From: Spirosoma taeanense
GTDB taxonomy: Bacteria > Bacteroidota > Bacteroidia > Cytophagales > Spirosomataceae
Assembly (NCBI RefSeq): GCF_013127955.1
Contig: NZ_CP053435.1
Location: 4,464,001-4,528,000 of the forward strand
Length of the DNA: 64,000 nt
Direction: 5' to 3'
A program made the translations under genes and the position numbers. This document shows, one piece after another, positions 34,177 to 43,928 of this stretch. The notes under the pieces were generated by a model. The model saw only the letters and a program-made list of their open reading frames with translations. It ran no database searches and had not been told where the DNA came from. Position 1 is the stretch's first letter, and each line of letters begins with the position of its first letter.

Positions 34177-35553
34177 TTACTTATCCCACCAGACGGCCTG
34201 GTAGATGTCGCTGACCACGGTGGCGTTCAGGTTATAGTTGCGTTCGTCCTGCGACGTGGGCAGCCTCAGCGGAATGGCTTTCTGCTGCGATTCCTGATTC
34301 GCTTTCAATCGTGGGAAGCTGGTTCGACGCCAGTCATTATATGCTTCCGGCGACGTAAACAGCGCTACGTATTTCTGGTTGATGATTTTTTCGAGCGAAA
34401 TCGTAGCCGCAGTTTCGCTGGCGGTCGATTGTTTAAAAGCCGCCGGTATAGCCGCACCGGTTGTCCGTTTGATGGCGGCAGCCACCGCTGCGTTGTAAGC
34501 CGCAGCGGCTTCGGCGGCTTTGCCCAACCGCAACTGGGCTTCGGCCTCAATAAACCTGGCTTCATCATACGTCGCAATGGGCGTCGGTGAGTCGGCGGAC
34601 GCTACGCCCGGACCCGGATCAGACGCGGCCGTGTTATCCGACTCTTCGGGTGCCAGTCCCGAATAGCCTCCGTTATCATCCTTGGCGACAAAAAAAGGCA
34701 GTCGGGGATCGTTGGTGCTTTTGAGGTAGTCCACGAAAAATTTACCCATCTTGATATACCCCGCCCGGTTCGACAGGAAATCGTACCACTGATTGAAGCT
34801 CCCGGCTATGTTGTAGAAAACAGCGTTCAGATCGGGTTGATCGGGCGACACTTTGCTCAGAGCTGCTAACGCTTGCGTAGCGCTGCCTACCGGATCAATC
34901 TGGCTGAGCCGGTTGGCGTAGCGAGCTTTGATGATGTAAGCGGCATTGGTCCAGGCCTTAACATCGCCTTTAAAGATAATGTCGTCGGCACCCGGCAGGA
35001 ACTGGTTGGCCGTCTGCGGCTGGCTTAAATCCGTAATGGCCTCATCCAGCAGCGACTGAATGCCCTTGATCACGTCTTCCTGCTTGTCGTATTTCGGCTG
35101 AAAATTACCCTGCAATCCCTGCGCGGCTTCGGTAAAAGGCACATCCCCCCAGAAATCGGTCGCAATGCCAAAGTTCAGCGCCATCAGCACCTTCGTCATG
35201 CCGGAGTAATACGGATTTCCCTGACCGTATTTATCGAGCAGCGTCCGGGTATTAATCAGCGTCCCGTTATAGATCGTCGCCCACTCGTTGGTAATATCAG
35301 CCTCGGTAATCACGTACTGGCCAAAGGTTTCGTACTGAAACTGATTGCCGGCCGCCTGCTGAACCAGCACGCTGCTGATGCGACCCAACTGGCCGCCATA
35401 GGTCGCAAACGTCGCCACTTCGGCACCCGACAGCAGTAGAGACGCCGAGGCTGTTTCGGGCGCGTTGGGATTGACCCCGTATTCATCAAATTGTTCCTGG
35501 CAGGAACTGGTCACCAGACTCAATCCCAAAACCGCTAAAAAGAGCTTCTTCAT
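34177..35553 (-). CDS. SusD/RagB-like outer-membrane lipoprotein (SusD-like_2 type)
   Basis: This 458-residue protein has a lipobox (LVTSSC, Cys 18) followed by the family start EQFDEYGVNPNAPE. The TPR-like SusD fold is seen in LVQQAAGNQFQYETFGQYV, a FGIATDFWGDVPFTEA segment and the C-terminal YNDWRRTSFPRL near a closing SDIYQAVWWDK. SusD proteins cap SusC and bind the incoming glycan or peptide. It lies 23 bases after SusC in the same operon. No glycosidase adjoins the pair, so the ligand cannot be inferred from context. Confidence 0.95.
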   Translation of the reverse strand: MKKLFLAVLGLSLVTSSCQEQFDEYGVNPNAPETASASLLLSGAEVATFATYGGQLGRISSVLVQQAAGNQFQYETFGQYVITEADITNEWATIYNGTLINTRTLLDKYGQGNPYYSGMTKVLMALNFGIATDFWGDVPFTEAAQGLQGNFQPKYDKQEDVIKGIQSLLDEAITDLSQPQTANQFLPGADDIIFKGDVKAWTNAAYIIKARYANRLSQIDPVGSATQALAALSKVSPDQPDLNAVFYNIAGSFNQWYDFLSNRAGYIKMGKFFVDYLKSTNDPRLPFFVAKDDNGGYSGLAPEESDNTAASDPGPGVASADSPTPIATYDEARFIEAEAQLRLGKAAEAAAAYNAAVAAAIKRTTGAAIPAAFKQSTASETAATISLEKIINQKYVALFTSPEAYNDWRRTSFPRLKANQESQQKAIPLRLPTSQDERNYNLNATVVSDIYQAVWWDK

Positions 35554-35576
35554 GACTTTGTTGAGCTTTAGGTGCG

Positions 35577-38500
35577 TTAGAATCCGAAGTTGACACTAAA
35601 AATATACGAGCGCGTACCGGGGTTGTTGAAGTAATCGAACCCCTGCAGGTTTGAACCGGCCCCCGTCAGACTCGTCTCCGGATCGACGCCTTTATAATTG
35701 GTTTTGAGATAGAGGTTTCGGCTGCTGACCGACAGGTCGACGTACTCGACGTATTTTTTGAGCTTGAGCCGGTAGCTCAGCGCCACTTCTCGCAGCCGGA
35801 CCCAGTTTACGTTTTCGACGAACTGCTCGGCGGCTCCGCCATTATCGCCTAAATACCGGCCGAAGTAGTCCAGCGCCGAAACGGCTATGGTGTTGGGACT
35901 ACCATCCGACATGACACCCGGAATGACGTACGTCCGCTCCCGATCAGCCGACTCCTGCGTGCGGCCGATACGTTGCAGACGGGCATACGTACCGTTCCAG
36001 ATCGCCCCGCCCCGCCGAATGTCCAGTAAAGCCGTCAGCGTAATTCCCTTGAAGGTAAACGTGTTCCGCAGGTTGCCCAGCCAGAGGGGATACGGATTGC
36101 CGATATTGCTCTGCGCACCCTGCAGCAGCGGGATGCCATTGGAGCCGATGATTAGCTGGTCCTGTTCGTTACGCTGCCACTGGGTGCCGTACAGAACGCC
36201 CAGTGGTTCACCAACAATGGCGTAGCCGCCGATACCGTTAAACGCCGACTCCAGACTCACTTCGGTTACCCCTTCGGTCAGTCGAAGCACTTTACTGCGG
36301 TTCATAGACCAGTTCAGGTTGACATCCCAGGTGAAAGCCGGTGTCCGCACGGCGTTGATGCCCAGCATTACTTCAAGCCCTCGGTTGCGTAGTTGCCCCG
36401 AATTGGTGTAACTGGCCGTAAAGCCGGATGCGGGTGCGGTTGGGCGCTGCAGGAGAATATCGACTGTCGTTTGCTGATAGGCCGTTACGTCCAGATCAAT
36501 CCGGTTCTGGAGGAACTTGACGTTCAACCCGGCCTCCAGTCCTTTTACCCGTTCGGGCCGCAGATCCGGCGTGCCAACGATCTGGTTGTAGTAAGCAAAC
36601 CCATTCACCCCGCCGTAGGGAAAGATCAGTCCGTTGGTGAACCCATCGGTGAAGGAAGGTTTGCCGAAGTAGGTCCGGGTCCGGTAGGGAACCGGCGGAA
36701 TCCCCGACTCGGCGTAGGCCAGTCGCAGCTTACCAAACGTAACTGGACTGTTTTTCAACACGGTTTCCGTAAACACCCAGGATAGCGAAGCCGAGGGATA
36801 GAAGAAATTATTCTTCTTCGTGCGATCGAAAGTCGACGACCATTCGTTCCGGCCGGTGAGCGACAGATACAACTGGTTGGCATAATCAAAATCGGCCTGC
36901 CCGAAAACTGCCGTTGTCAGTCGGCGCGTACCCGTGTTGGATGCATACAGTTCGGCCGCGTTGCCCAGATTATAGAAGTTGGGAATCGAGAGGTTACGTC
37001 CCCGGGCAAAGTTTTCCGTGAAATTGAACGAGGTGATGTTATGCCCGGCCGTGTAGTTGATTCCAAACTTCTCGCTGAATCGGTGCTCACCCCGCAGAAT
37101 CAGATCGGCGTAAATGTCGCGGCTCGTGATGTTGTCGTAATTGACCTGCCCATACGTCTGCTGGTTGTCGTCCCCATTTGAACTGATTGAAAACACCTGC
37201 CGCCGGGCGTCCGAATATGCATCAGCCCCGATTTTATAGGTCAGGTCCAGATGCGACGACCGGTGATAGTTCAGATACACGTTCCCCAGAACCCGGTTAA
37301 TATCATCGGTGAACGGATTGTTGTATACGGTGTAATACGGGTTGTCGTAGAAGGCGTAGTAATTACGGTTATAGCCGTTGCTGTACTGGTAGTTGCGCAG
37401 GTCGTAGGAAGCGGGGGCCCGCAGCAAACTCAGCATTACGCCGGCCACGTTACTCCCGTTCTGCGCCTTGATCCCACCCGATTTGATGTAGCTGACCGTC
37501 CCGCCAATTTTCAGATTGTCGGTCATGTTGCCATCGGCCGTCAACCGGATCGTGTTTCGTTTGTAATCGGTATTGGGCACCACACCATTCTGCATCAGAT
37601 TACCAAACGAGATGCGGAAGCTGGCCCGTTCGTTTCCCCCAACCAGTGCTACGTTGGTCGTGTGCGACACCGCCGTTTTGAAGAAATTACCGGTATTGTC
37701 ATAAGTCTGTAACGTCGGATCGCTGGAAATCCGGGGTCCCCAGCTGTTGGGCGTACCTGCCGCTACGTCATCGTCCGTACCCAGGCGCTGGTCGGGCCCG
37801 GCGTCGGCGGTCTGGTATTTGCCTCCCGCTCCCTGCGCATACTCCGATTGCAGGTCGGGCAGTTTGTTAACCTGCGAAAGTTCCAGCCGATACCCGACCG
37901 TTACGCCAATTCCCCGCTGACTGCGGCCTTTCTTGGTGGTATAGACAATGGCTCCGTTTCCGGCCCGGGCACCGTAGAGAGCCGCAGCCGCTGGACCTTT
38001 CAGAATACTGACCGACGCAATATCGTCGGGGTTGAGGTCCAGCGCGCGGTTCGAATTATTAACGCCCTGCAGATTGGGGTTGAACGGATAGTCGGCCGAG
38101 GACGACGTAAAGGTTTCGTTGTTAATCGGCACGCCATCCACCACAATCAGCGGCTGCTGCTCGCCGGTGAAGGTCGACGGGCCGCGCAGCACAATCTTAC
38201 TCGAAGCCCCCGGCGTTCCGGCGGCACTGGTCACAATCACCCCGGCGGTCTTAGCCGCCAGCCCCTGGATTACATTGGGTTCGCCGGATCGGGTGAGGGC
38301 GTCGCCACCCACGTTCGAAACCGAATAGCCCAGCGTCCGTTTTTCGCGCTGTGCGCCTAAAGCCGTTACAACAACTTCCTGTAGCTGCCGGGTATCGGCT
38401 TTGAGCGCTACATTAATAACCGACTGCGTACCAACCGCAATCTCCTGCGATTCGAGGCCAATGGCGCTGAAAATAAGCGTAGCGTTATCGCCAACGGTAA

Positions 38501-38681
38501 GACGGTAGTTCCCATCGGCATCCGAGTTGGTTCCCCGGGTCGTTCCTTTAATCTGAATATTTGCGCCGGGCAGGGTCTTCCCATCTTCGGCCGTTGTGAC
38601 GGTTCCCGTCACGGTCCGCTCCTGTGCACGAGCCATGCTTATCGAGCCAAGCAGGGCCATTCCCAATAAAAGCTTTTTCAT
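35577..38681 (-). CDS. SusC/RagA-like TonB-linked outer-membrane transporter
   Basis: The chosen ATG at 38681 gives 1034 residues starting with a signal peptide (LLLGMALLGSISMARAQ). A 22-codon upstream extension is open but unlikely. A carboxypeptidase-D-like domain follows (TVTGTVTTAEDGKTLPGANI). The TonB box/plug region has EVVVTALGAQREKRTLGYSV, with VLRGPSTF and GARAGNGAIVYTTKKG. A 22-strand barrel follows, ending YIFSVNFGF. It imports the ligand captured by SusD across the outer membrane using TonB energy. Confidence 0.96.
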   Translation of the reverse strand: MKKLLLGMALLGSISMARAQERTVTGTVTTAEDGKTLPGANIQIKGTTRGTNSDADGNYRLTVGDNATLIFSAIGLESQEIAVGTQSVINVALKADTRQLQEVVVTALGAQREKRTLGYSVSNVGGDALTRSGEPNVIQGLAAKTAGVIVTSAAGTPGASSKIVLRGPSTFTGEQQPLIVVDGVPINNETFTSSSADYPFNPNLQGVNNSNRALDLNPDDIASVSILKGPAAAALYGARAGNGAIVYTTKKGRSQRGIGVTVGYRLELSQVNKLPDLQSEYAQGAGGKYQTADAGPDQRLGTDDDVAAGTPNSWGPRISSDPTLQTYDNTGNFFKTAVSHTTNVALVGGNERASFRISFGNLMQNGVVPNTDYKRNTIRLTADGNMTDNLKIGGTVSYIKSGGIKAQNGSNVAGVMLSLLRAPASYDLRNYQYSNGYNRNYYAFYDNPYYTVYNNPFTDDINRVLGNVYLNYHRSSHLDLTYKIGADAYSDARRQVFSISSNGDDNQQTYGQVNYDNITSRDIYADLILRGEHRFSEKFGINYTAGHNITSFNFTENFARGRNLSIPNFYNLGNAAELYASNTGTRRLTTAVFGQADFDYANQLYLSLTGRNEWSSTFDRTKKNNFFYPSASLSWVFTETVLKNSPVTFGKLRLAYAESGIPPVPYRTRTYFGKPSFTDGFTNGLIFPYGGVNGFAYYNQIVGTPDLRPERVKGLEAGLNVKFLQNRIDLDVTAYQQTTVDILLQRPTAPASGFTASYTNSGQLRNRGLEVMLGINAVRTPAFTWDVNLNWSMNRSKVLRLTEGVTEVSLESAFNGIGGYAIVGEPLGVLYGTQWQRNEQDQLIIGSNGIPLLQGAQSNIGNPYPLWLGNLRNTFTFKGITLTALLDIRRGGAIWNGTYARLQRIGRTQESADRERTYVIPGVMSDGSPNTIAVSALDYFGRYLGDNGGAAEQFVENVNWVRLREVALSYRLKLKKYVEYVDLSVSSRNLYLKTNYKGVDPETSLTGAGSNLQGFDYFNNPGTRSYIFSVNFGF

Positions 38682-38804
38682 GGATGAGTCTAGTTTTGAT
38701 GAACTGTTGAATGCAATCATTTCCTGGCGGAGCAAAACGATGCCCAACCCGTCAATCCAGCGGAACGTACAGGAGTCGCACCCGGCCGGGTATTGATCCG
38801 CAGT

Positions 38805-39203
38805 TTACAATACCGTTATGGTACGCGTCACCGGGGTTATCTTGTGCGGACTAATCTTGATCTCGCGAATCATCATCTCTAGTCCATTCGACACTTTCAG
38901 TGTATAGTCACCTTCGGTTAAATCGCTCAGGTCCAGCAGGAACCGCACGGTCGTATCCGCTGCATACATGGTTCGGTCGAAATAAAGCTGCCCTTTCCGG
39001 TCGTTAAGCTGGATGTGAACCTCGCCACCAAGCTGCTTATCGACATTTACATGCAGCTTGCCTTTTACGTCCATGTAGGCGCCCATTTCGTAGTGGGCCA
39101 GTTTGGTCGGACGCGCTCGCTGAATACCCTGATTAATCAGTGGACGAGGTGTTACAGCGCTGATATTAAGCGCAATGAGCATAGAAATAGCTAACGTATT
39201 CAT
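38805..39203 (-). CDS. Small secreted protein, DUF3244-like
   Basis: It is 132 residues from ATG 39203. The frame is open further upstream, but a signal-like N-terminus begins here (LAISMLIALNISAV). The mature part is a small beta domain (KLHVNVDKQLGGEVHIQLND, then LDLSDLTEGDYTLKVSNG), like the short C-terminal-sorting or DUF3244 domains of Bacteroidota. It lies 123 bases upstream of SusC on the same strand; a shared role is possible but unproven. Confidence 0.65.
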   Translation of the reverse strand: MNTLAISMLIALNISAVTPRPLINQGIQRARPTKLAHYEMGAYMDVKGKLHVNVDKQLGGEVHIQLNDRKGQLYFDRTMYAADTTVRFLLDLSDLTEGDYTLKVSNGLEMMIREIKISPHKITPVTRTITVL

Positions 39204-39608
39204 AACTGAATCCTTGAGAGAAGTTAGATAATAGTTTAGCACAACCGGGCCCCTGGCTGGACAGCGTAAAGACGTATACGAAATCGAAGTACGTTTTTTT
39301 TTATGTGAAAGGTCACCTTTCTCCATGAGCGGTAAAGACTATCGTAATCAACTCATGACTAACGTCTTATACCTTACTAGCAGGACATCAAAACCGCGTA
39401 TGAAGCAGTCCATGGCTCCGGCAACGCCTTCGTTGTTTCCTCTTCTGTTCGTCCATAAGCGTACGTAGAGTGTCCGTTTCTGGACAAAGAAATCTGTTGC
39501 CGGATGCCAGAAATAGGCGCTGATTAAGCCCAATGGCCTTATTCAGGTTTTGGCAGGGCATTTGTTTAGCAAATGATAAGCAAATGCAGACAAAGCCATA
39601 AAACAACC
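39204..39608. promoter_or_regulatory. Divergent region with a candidate PadR operator
   Basis: This 405-base stretch contains no supported gene. Short open frames on the minus strand lack family or start support. Close to the padR start, CATTTG (39559-39564), CAAATG (39570-39575) and CAAATGC (39581-39587) form two overlapping dyads about 22-50 bases before ATG 39609. This is a typical place for autorepression by PadR proteins. Confidence 0.35.
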
Positions 39609-39935
39609 ATGAGTCGGGCTTACCTGGGTGAATTTGAAGAACTGGTCTTACTTACCGTAGCTGTGCTGGAAGGTGAGGCTTATGGCGTCACGATAGCCGC
39701 CGAGCTAAAGCAGCGTACGAACCGAACCATCAGCCTGAGCGGGGTGCATATCGCGCTCTACCGACTGGAGGAAAAAGGCTTTGTTCGGTCCGAGCTGGGC
39801 GGGGCAACAGCCGCCCGGGGTGGCCGCCGAAAGCGGTTGTTTACCATCACGGCAACCGGTAAGCACATGCTGAGCGAGATGCGGCAGATACGTAATGAGC
39901 TATGGAATTCCATTCCTAACCCTTCCCTATCCTAA
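39609..39935 (+). CDS. PadR-family transcriptional regulator
   Basis: This 108-residue protein is a PadR winged helix-turn-helix. It has the LGEFEELVLLTVAVLEGEAYG opening helix, VHIALYRLEEKGFVRSEL as recognition helix and wing, and GGRRKRLFTITATG. ATG 39609 is chosen; an earlier in-frame ATG at 39573 falls inside the candidate operator. It is followed after 3 bases by a permease gene. PadR genes of this type often control, and sit directly before, FtsX-type permeases in Bacteroidota. Confidence 0.9.
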   Translation: MSRAYLGEFEELVLLTVAVLEGEAYGVTIAAELKQRTNRTISLSGVHIALYRLEEKGFVRSELGGATAARGGRRKRLFTITATGKHMLSEMRQIRNELWNSIPNPSLS

Positions 39936-39938
39936 ATC

Positions 39939-42638
39939 ATGGCCAAGCCTCTTCAACCCCCTACTCCCCCGGCCTGGGCAGATCGCCTGCTGCGACGGTT
40001 CCTGCCCCTTTACCTGCAGGAAGAACTGTTGGGCGACCTGCATGAGCAGTTTGCCCAACAGGTTGCTCAGACTAGCGAGCAAAAGGCCCGACGGCTTTAC
40101 GTACTGGAGGCCATAAAATTCTGCCGGCCTTACTTCCTGAAACGCCGGGCCCTTCACCAGCCGGGCAAACACCCTCAACCAGACTACCGAACCACCTTTT
40201 TACTCAGCCCGGATATGTTACGTAACTACATCAAAATTGCCTTTCGTACCCTCTGGAAAAGCAAAGGCTATGCGGCCATAAACATCGTGGGCCTTTCGGT
40301 GGCCTTCTGCATCTGTGTGTTTCTGTTTCTGACGACCTATCGGCAGCTAACGTTTGATTCCTTCCACGCGGATGCCGACCGCATTTTCCAGCCTTACTTC
40401 TTCTCGAACGATCCGGAACGGGTCACGCGGTCGGGTGGCTTGCCCTTACCCCTGACTCCCACCTTAAAAGCCGAATATCCAGAAGTGGAAGCGGCCGCCC
40501 GGATAATGACGGGTGCAACGAGCCTGATCGCTTACCAGGGAAAGTACTTCGATAAACTGGTTACGCTGACGGACCCTGACTTTCTGAATCTGTTTTCGTT
40601 TCCGCTAATCAAGGGGAACCGGCAAAACGCCCTCCAGGATTTAAGCAGCATCGTCATCAGCGAAAGTATGGCCCGGACCATCTTTGGCAGTGAAGACCCC
40701 ATGGGCAGGCAGTTGCAGGTAGGCGGTGACGATAATCCCAGGAACTATATTGTTACGGGCGTCCTGGCCGATTTGCCGGACAATTCATCGATTCGGGGCG
40801 ATGCGTTGATTCGGATTGAAAATGCTGCCAATTACCAGGCCGATAAAGATAAATGGGATGCCAACACGCATACCGCTTTTATAAAACTGTCGCCCAACGC
40901 CGATCAGCAAACGGTTGAAGACCGGCTGAAGCTGTTTTCCCTAAAGTATTTTCCGAGTAGCATCGAAACGCTGAAAAAAAAGGGAGCCCAACCCGATGAG
41001 CGGGGTGATCTGTTCGCCATACGGCTGCAGAAACTGGCCGATGTCCATTTTAACACCGACATATCCGGCGGGAAAGGCGCTCCAATTGCGGTCGTTTACG
41101 CCCTGTCCGGCCTCGGTCTGTTTATTCTGCTGATTGCCTGTATCAACTTTATCAACCTGAGCGTTGCCCGGTCGTTCAGCCGGGCGCGGGAAGTAGGTGT
41201 CCGGAAGTCGTTGGGAGCGCTTAAAAGCCAGCTTTTCGTTCAGATTTGGGGCGAGTCGATCCTGATCTGCTTTATGGGTTTTATGATCGGTTCGCTGCTT
41301 GCCTATAAACTCGTTCCCGAATTCAATGCGTTCTTTGAGGCCCGTATTGACCTGGCCTATCTGCTCCAGCCGGGCTTCATCGCCGTCATGCTGGGCGTCT
41401 TCGCGGTCGTAACTCTGGTGGCGGGTGGGTTTCCGGCCTGGAAAATGGCTACCTTCAATCCGGTCGAAGTCTTAAAGGGGAAGGTTACGCTGAAACGGCC
41501 GGGGGTGCTGCGCAGCTCACTCATCATTACGCAGTTTACCATATCCAGCCTGTTGATCTGCTGCACCATAATTGCCGTTCAGCAGATCGGGTATTTACGC
41601 CAGCGACCGCTAGGTTTCCAGAAAGAACAGGTAATCAGCATACCCATAGGCAACCGGGTAAACGGCCGACAGGTGCTTGACCGGATACGTAACCGGCTGG
41701 CAAACGACCCAACGGTACTGTCCGTAACGGGTAGCGGGGTCAATCTGGGTCGCGGCAAAGATCGGGTTACGTCCAGAACTGTTCTTGGCTTTACCTATAA
41801 AGACAAAGAGGTTTCTACCGACTGGCTGCTGGTTGACTACGATTACCTGAAGACGCTCAATATTAAGCTATTGGCTGGCCGGGAATTTGACCGGGCTTAC
41901 GCAACGGATTCCGTGAACCGGGTTATTATTACGGAGAGCATGGCCCGGGCTATCGGCCTGAAGAACCCAGTCGGTTCCTATTTTGATACCGATACCGCCG
42001 GAACCCGCTACCAGGTAATCGGGCTGATTCCGGATTTTCATCTGTATTCCGTCACGGATGAACTAAAGCCAATTACGATGCATCTCTCGCACTCGGAGCC
42101 TATCAATTACGTCTTTGTCCGGGTGGTTCCCCAAAGTTTAACGGGTGCGATGGAGAAACTAACCCATCTATGGCAGGAAGTCGCTCCTCAGTCGGAGTTT
42201 ATGGGCTCATTTCTGGATGAGAACATTGACGCCTGGTATAAAAATGAGCAGATGCTGTCGCAGATTTTCAGCCTGGCTTCCGGCGTTGCCATTCTGTTGT
42301 CCTGCTTAGGCCTGTTTGCGGTGGCTCTGCTGGTCATCGAGCAGCGTACCAAAGAGATTGGCGTACGAAAAGTAATGGGCGCCAGCATCGCCAATATTGT
42401 GCTCATGCTTTCGCGGGATTTTGTCAGGTTGGTCTTTATAGCCCTGGCCATTGCCATCCCCTTAGCCTGGTTTGGTATGCAGAAATGGCTGGATCATTAT
42501 CCCTACCGGATTGACATAAACGCGTGGGTATTCGTGCTGGTTGGTCTGTCCGCAATTCTGATTGCCCTTGCAACGGTCAGTTATCAAACAATTAAAGCCG
42601 CCTTAGCGAACCCGGTCAAATCATTACGGTCGGAGTAA
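39939..42638 (+). CDS. FtsX/MacB-type ABC permease with N-terminal prefix domain
   Basis: This 899-residue protein starts with a ~90-residue soluble prefix (LLRRFLPLYLQEELLGDLHEQF) of the 'permease prefix domain' kind found in PadR-linked transporters. Two MacB-like halves follow. Each has a first helix, a periplasmic MacB_PCD domain and an FtsX domain with three helices; the second half ends IGVRKVMGASIANIVLMLSR. It has no ATPase of its own and no ATPase gene adjoins. Such permeases are thought to act as mechanotransmitters or exporters for lipids, peptides or antibiotics. It is co-transcribed with padR. Confidence 0.9.
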   Translation: MAKPLQPPTPPAWADRLLRRFLPLYLQEELLGDLHEQFAQQVAQTSEQKARRLYVLEAIKFCRPYFLKRRALHQPGKHPQPDYRTTFLLSPDMLRNYIKIAFRTLWKSKGYAAINIVGLSVAFCICVFLFLTTYRQLTFDSFHADADRIFQPYFFSNDPERVTRSGGLPLPLTPTLKAEYPEVEAAARIMTGATSLIAYQGKYFDKLVTLTDPDFLNLFSFPLIKGNRQNALQDLSSIVISESMARTIFGSEDPMGRQLQVGGDDNPRNYIVTGVLADLPDNSSIRGDALIRIENAANYQADKDKWDANTHTAFIKLSPNADQQTVEDRLKLFSLKYFPSSIETLKKKGAQPDERGDLFAIRLQKLADVHFNTDISGGKGAPIAVVYALSGLGLFILLIACINFINLSVARSFSRAREVGVRKSLGALKSQLFVQIWGESILICFMGFMIGSLLAYKLVPEFNAFFEARIDLAYLLQPGFIAVMLGVFAVVTLVAGGFPAWKMATFNPVEVLKGKVTLKRPGVLRSSLIITQFTISSLLICCTIIAVQQIGYLRQRPLGFQKEQVISIPIGNRVNGRQVLDRIRNRLANDPTVLSVTGSGVNLGRGKDRVTSRTVLGFTYKDKEVSTDWLLVDYDYLKTLNIKLLAGREFDRAYATDSVNRVIITESMARAIGLKNPVGSYFDTDTAGTRYQVIGLIPDFHLYSVTDELKPITMHLSHSEPINYVFVRVVPQSLTGAMEKLTHLWQEVAPQSEFMGSFLDENIDAWYKNEQMLSQIFSLASGVAILLSCLGLFAVALLVIEQRTKEIGVRKVMGASIANIVLMLSRDFVRLVFIALAIAIPLAWFGMQKWLDHYPYRIDINAWVFVLVGLSAILIALATVSYQTIKAALANPVKSLRSE

Positions 42639-42791
42639 AAGTGGTCTGACGGGCTATTTCTCACCAAGCAACTCAACAGCTGGCAGCCAGTGCGTATATA
42701 CTAACTCTGGCTTTCAGAACGCTTAATCCAGCCATGGGTACAGACGCCAGCACGACACTACAAACCGACGCATATAGTCCGTGCGGGCCAA

Positions 42792-43493
42792 TTACTGCCC
42801 GTAGGGAATCAGCTGGAAACGATACCGAAGCGATAGTCCCTGCCGGGCCTCTTCCGGCAGGTCGTAATCTTGGTACTGAACAGGCATTAACCAGCCGGAC
42901 CAGTCCGTTGCTTGAGTAGGACGCCTGGGCAGGTTAAGCGGAAACAGCATCGGCTGGTTTTGCAGAAATACCCGTATCTCCCACCGCCGGACATCAATGG
43001 GCGCGATTTCCCAGGGTAGAATGACGGCATCGGCCTCTTCACGTAATTGCTCCAAATGGGGGTAGCCGTTGTCTGAGCCACCGCTGAAATCTAGAGAAAG
43101 AATAGAGTCGATCTTACTAGAACCGAGCATGGCTTTCGTGGCCCGCAACTCAACTTCGAGTACGGGCCGTCGGTCGCCATAATCCAGCCGCTGTGGCTGC
43201 TCACCGGCATAGTTCATGTAAACAATTACCCACCCGATCAGGGCAATGCCATCAATCAGCTGAACGATGCGCAGGTAGTGTGGTAACAGGAAACGATAGG
43301 TAAGCCACCAGACCAGAAAGAACCCCGCAATCATAGCCGCGAATCCACCGAACGTACTTCCGTAGGCCACGGCTAAACGATCATCAGGTCCACTGCTGTT
43401 CTGGTTGAAGATTACAAACAGCCAGGCCGTTGCGAAGTAGAACAAAGGAGCAGCGCACAGGCCGGCCAGTAGAGAGGAAAGTATCCGTTCCAT
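42792..43493 (-). CDS. Membrane protein of unknown function
   Basis: This 233-residue protein has three transmembrane helices in the first ~100 residues (LLAGLCAAPLFYFATAWLFV, GGFAAMIAGFFLVWWLTY, IVQLIDGIALIGWVIVYMNY) and then a soluble domain of ~130 residues. That domain resembles small beta-rich sensor regions (LEVELRATKAMLG, RWEIRVFLQ, LPEEARQGLSLRYRFQLIPYG). I do not recognise a family. Confidence 0.65.
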   Translation of the reverse strand: MERILSSLLAGLCAAPLFYFATAWLFVIFNQNSSGPDDRLAVAYGSTFGGFAAMIAGFFLVWWLTYRFLLPHYLRIVQLIDGIALIGWVIVYMNYAGEQPQRLDYGDRRPVLEVELRATKAMLGSSKIDSILSLDFSGGSDNGYPHLEQLREEADAVILPWEIAPIDVRRWEIRVFLQNQPMLFPLNLPRRPTQATDWSGWLMPVQYQDYDLPEEARQGLSLRYRFQLIPYGQ

Positions 43494-43928
43494 AGCGAGT
43501 AAACCCGGTTAAAAAACTCCTGCCCAGCCCGGAGTGTACACCCGTCCGAGCCCGGCCCCATTCTCAAGGAAAGAAGCCCTGCTCTGAATTAACCTACTGA
43601 TAACCAGACAAAGAATATACACTGACCGACAGCTTTACCGAGCTTGGGTTAATAACATGTCACGTTCTGCGTGTTTTCAGGCCTCGACCAGCCACCTTAT
43701 TCATCGATCAGCTTATATAAGCCCTGTGCCTCTCTAATCTGCACCAATAACTTCGGCCCTGTAAATCTTCATAATAGGACAAATTGATACTTGATTAATT
43801 ACATTTAGCGTCTACTTTTTTTATACATTTGCTTCTTGACAAAAGCCAATAGAATATCTGCACAAGCTTTCCGCTTGCTTTACGTCAACGCTAGTTTCCA
43901 AACCAATCTGAATTAATCGTTAATTTCT
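43494..43928 (+). promoter_or_regulatory. Leader of the ThuA-fusion gene with -7 box
   Basis: There is no gene in this 435-base stretch. TACATTTG at 43824-43831 is a perfect TAnnTTTG match, about 98 bases before the ATG at 43929, so a long 5' leader is likely. No -33 TTTG at standard spacing was found. Confidence 0.45.

Noticed and set aside
34177-38681. SusC/SusD pair as the transporter of the 6-17 kb glycan locus
   Set aside because: It lies 17 kb away, beyond unrelated genes and with its own terminator; the link is only suggested by the SusD relic and cannot be shown here.
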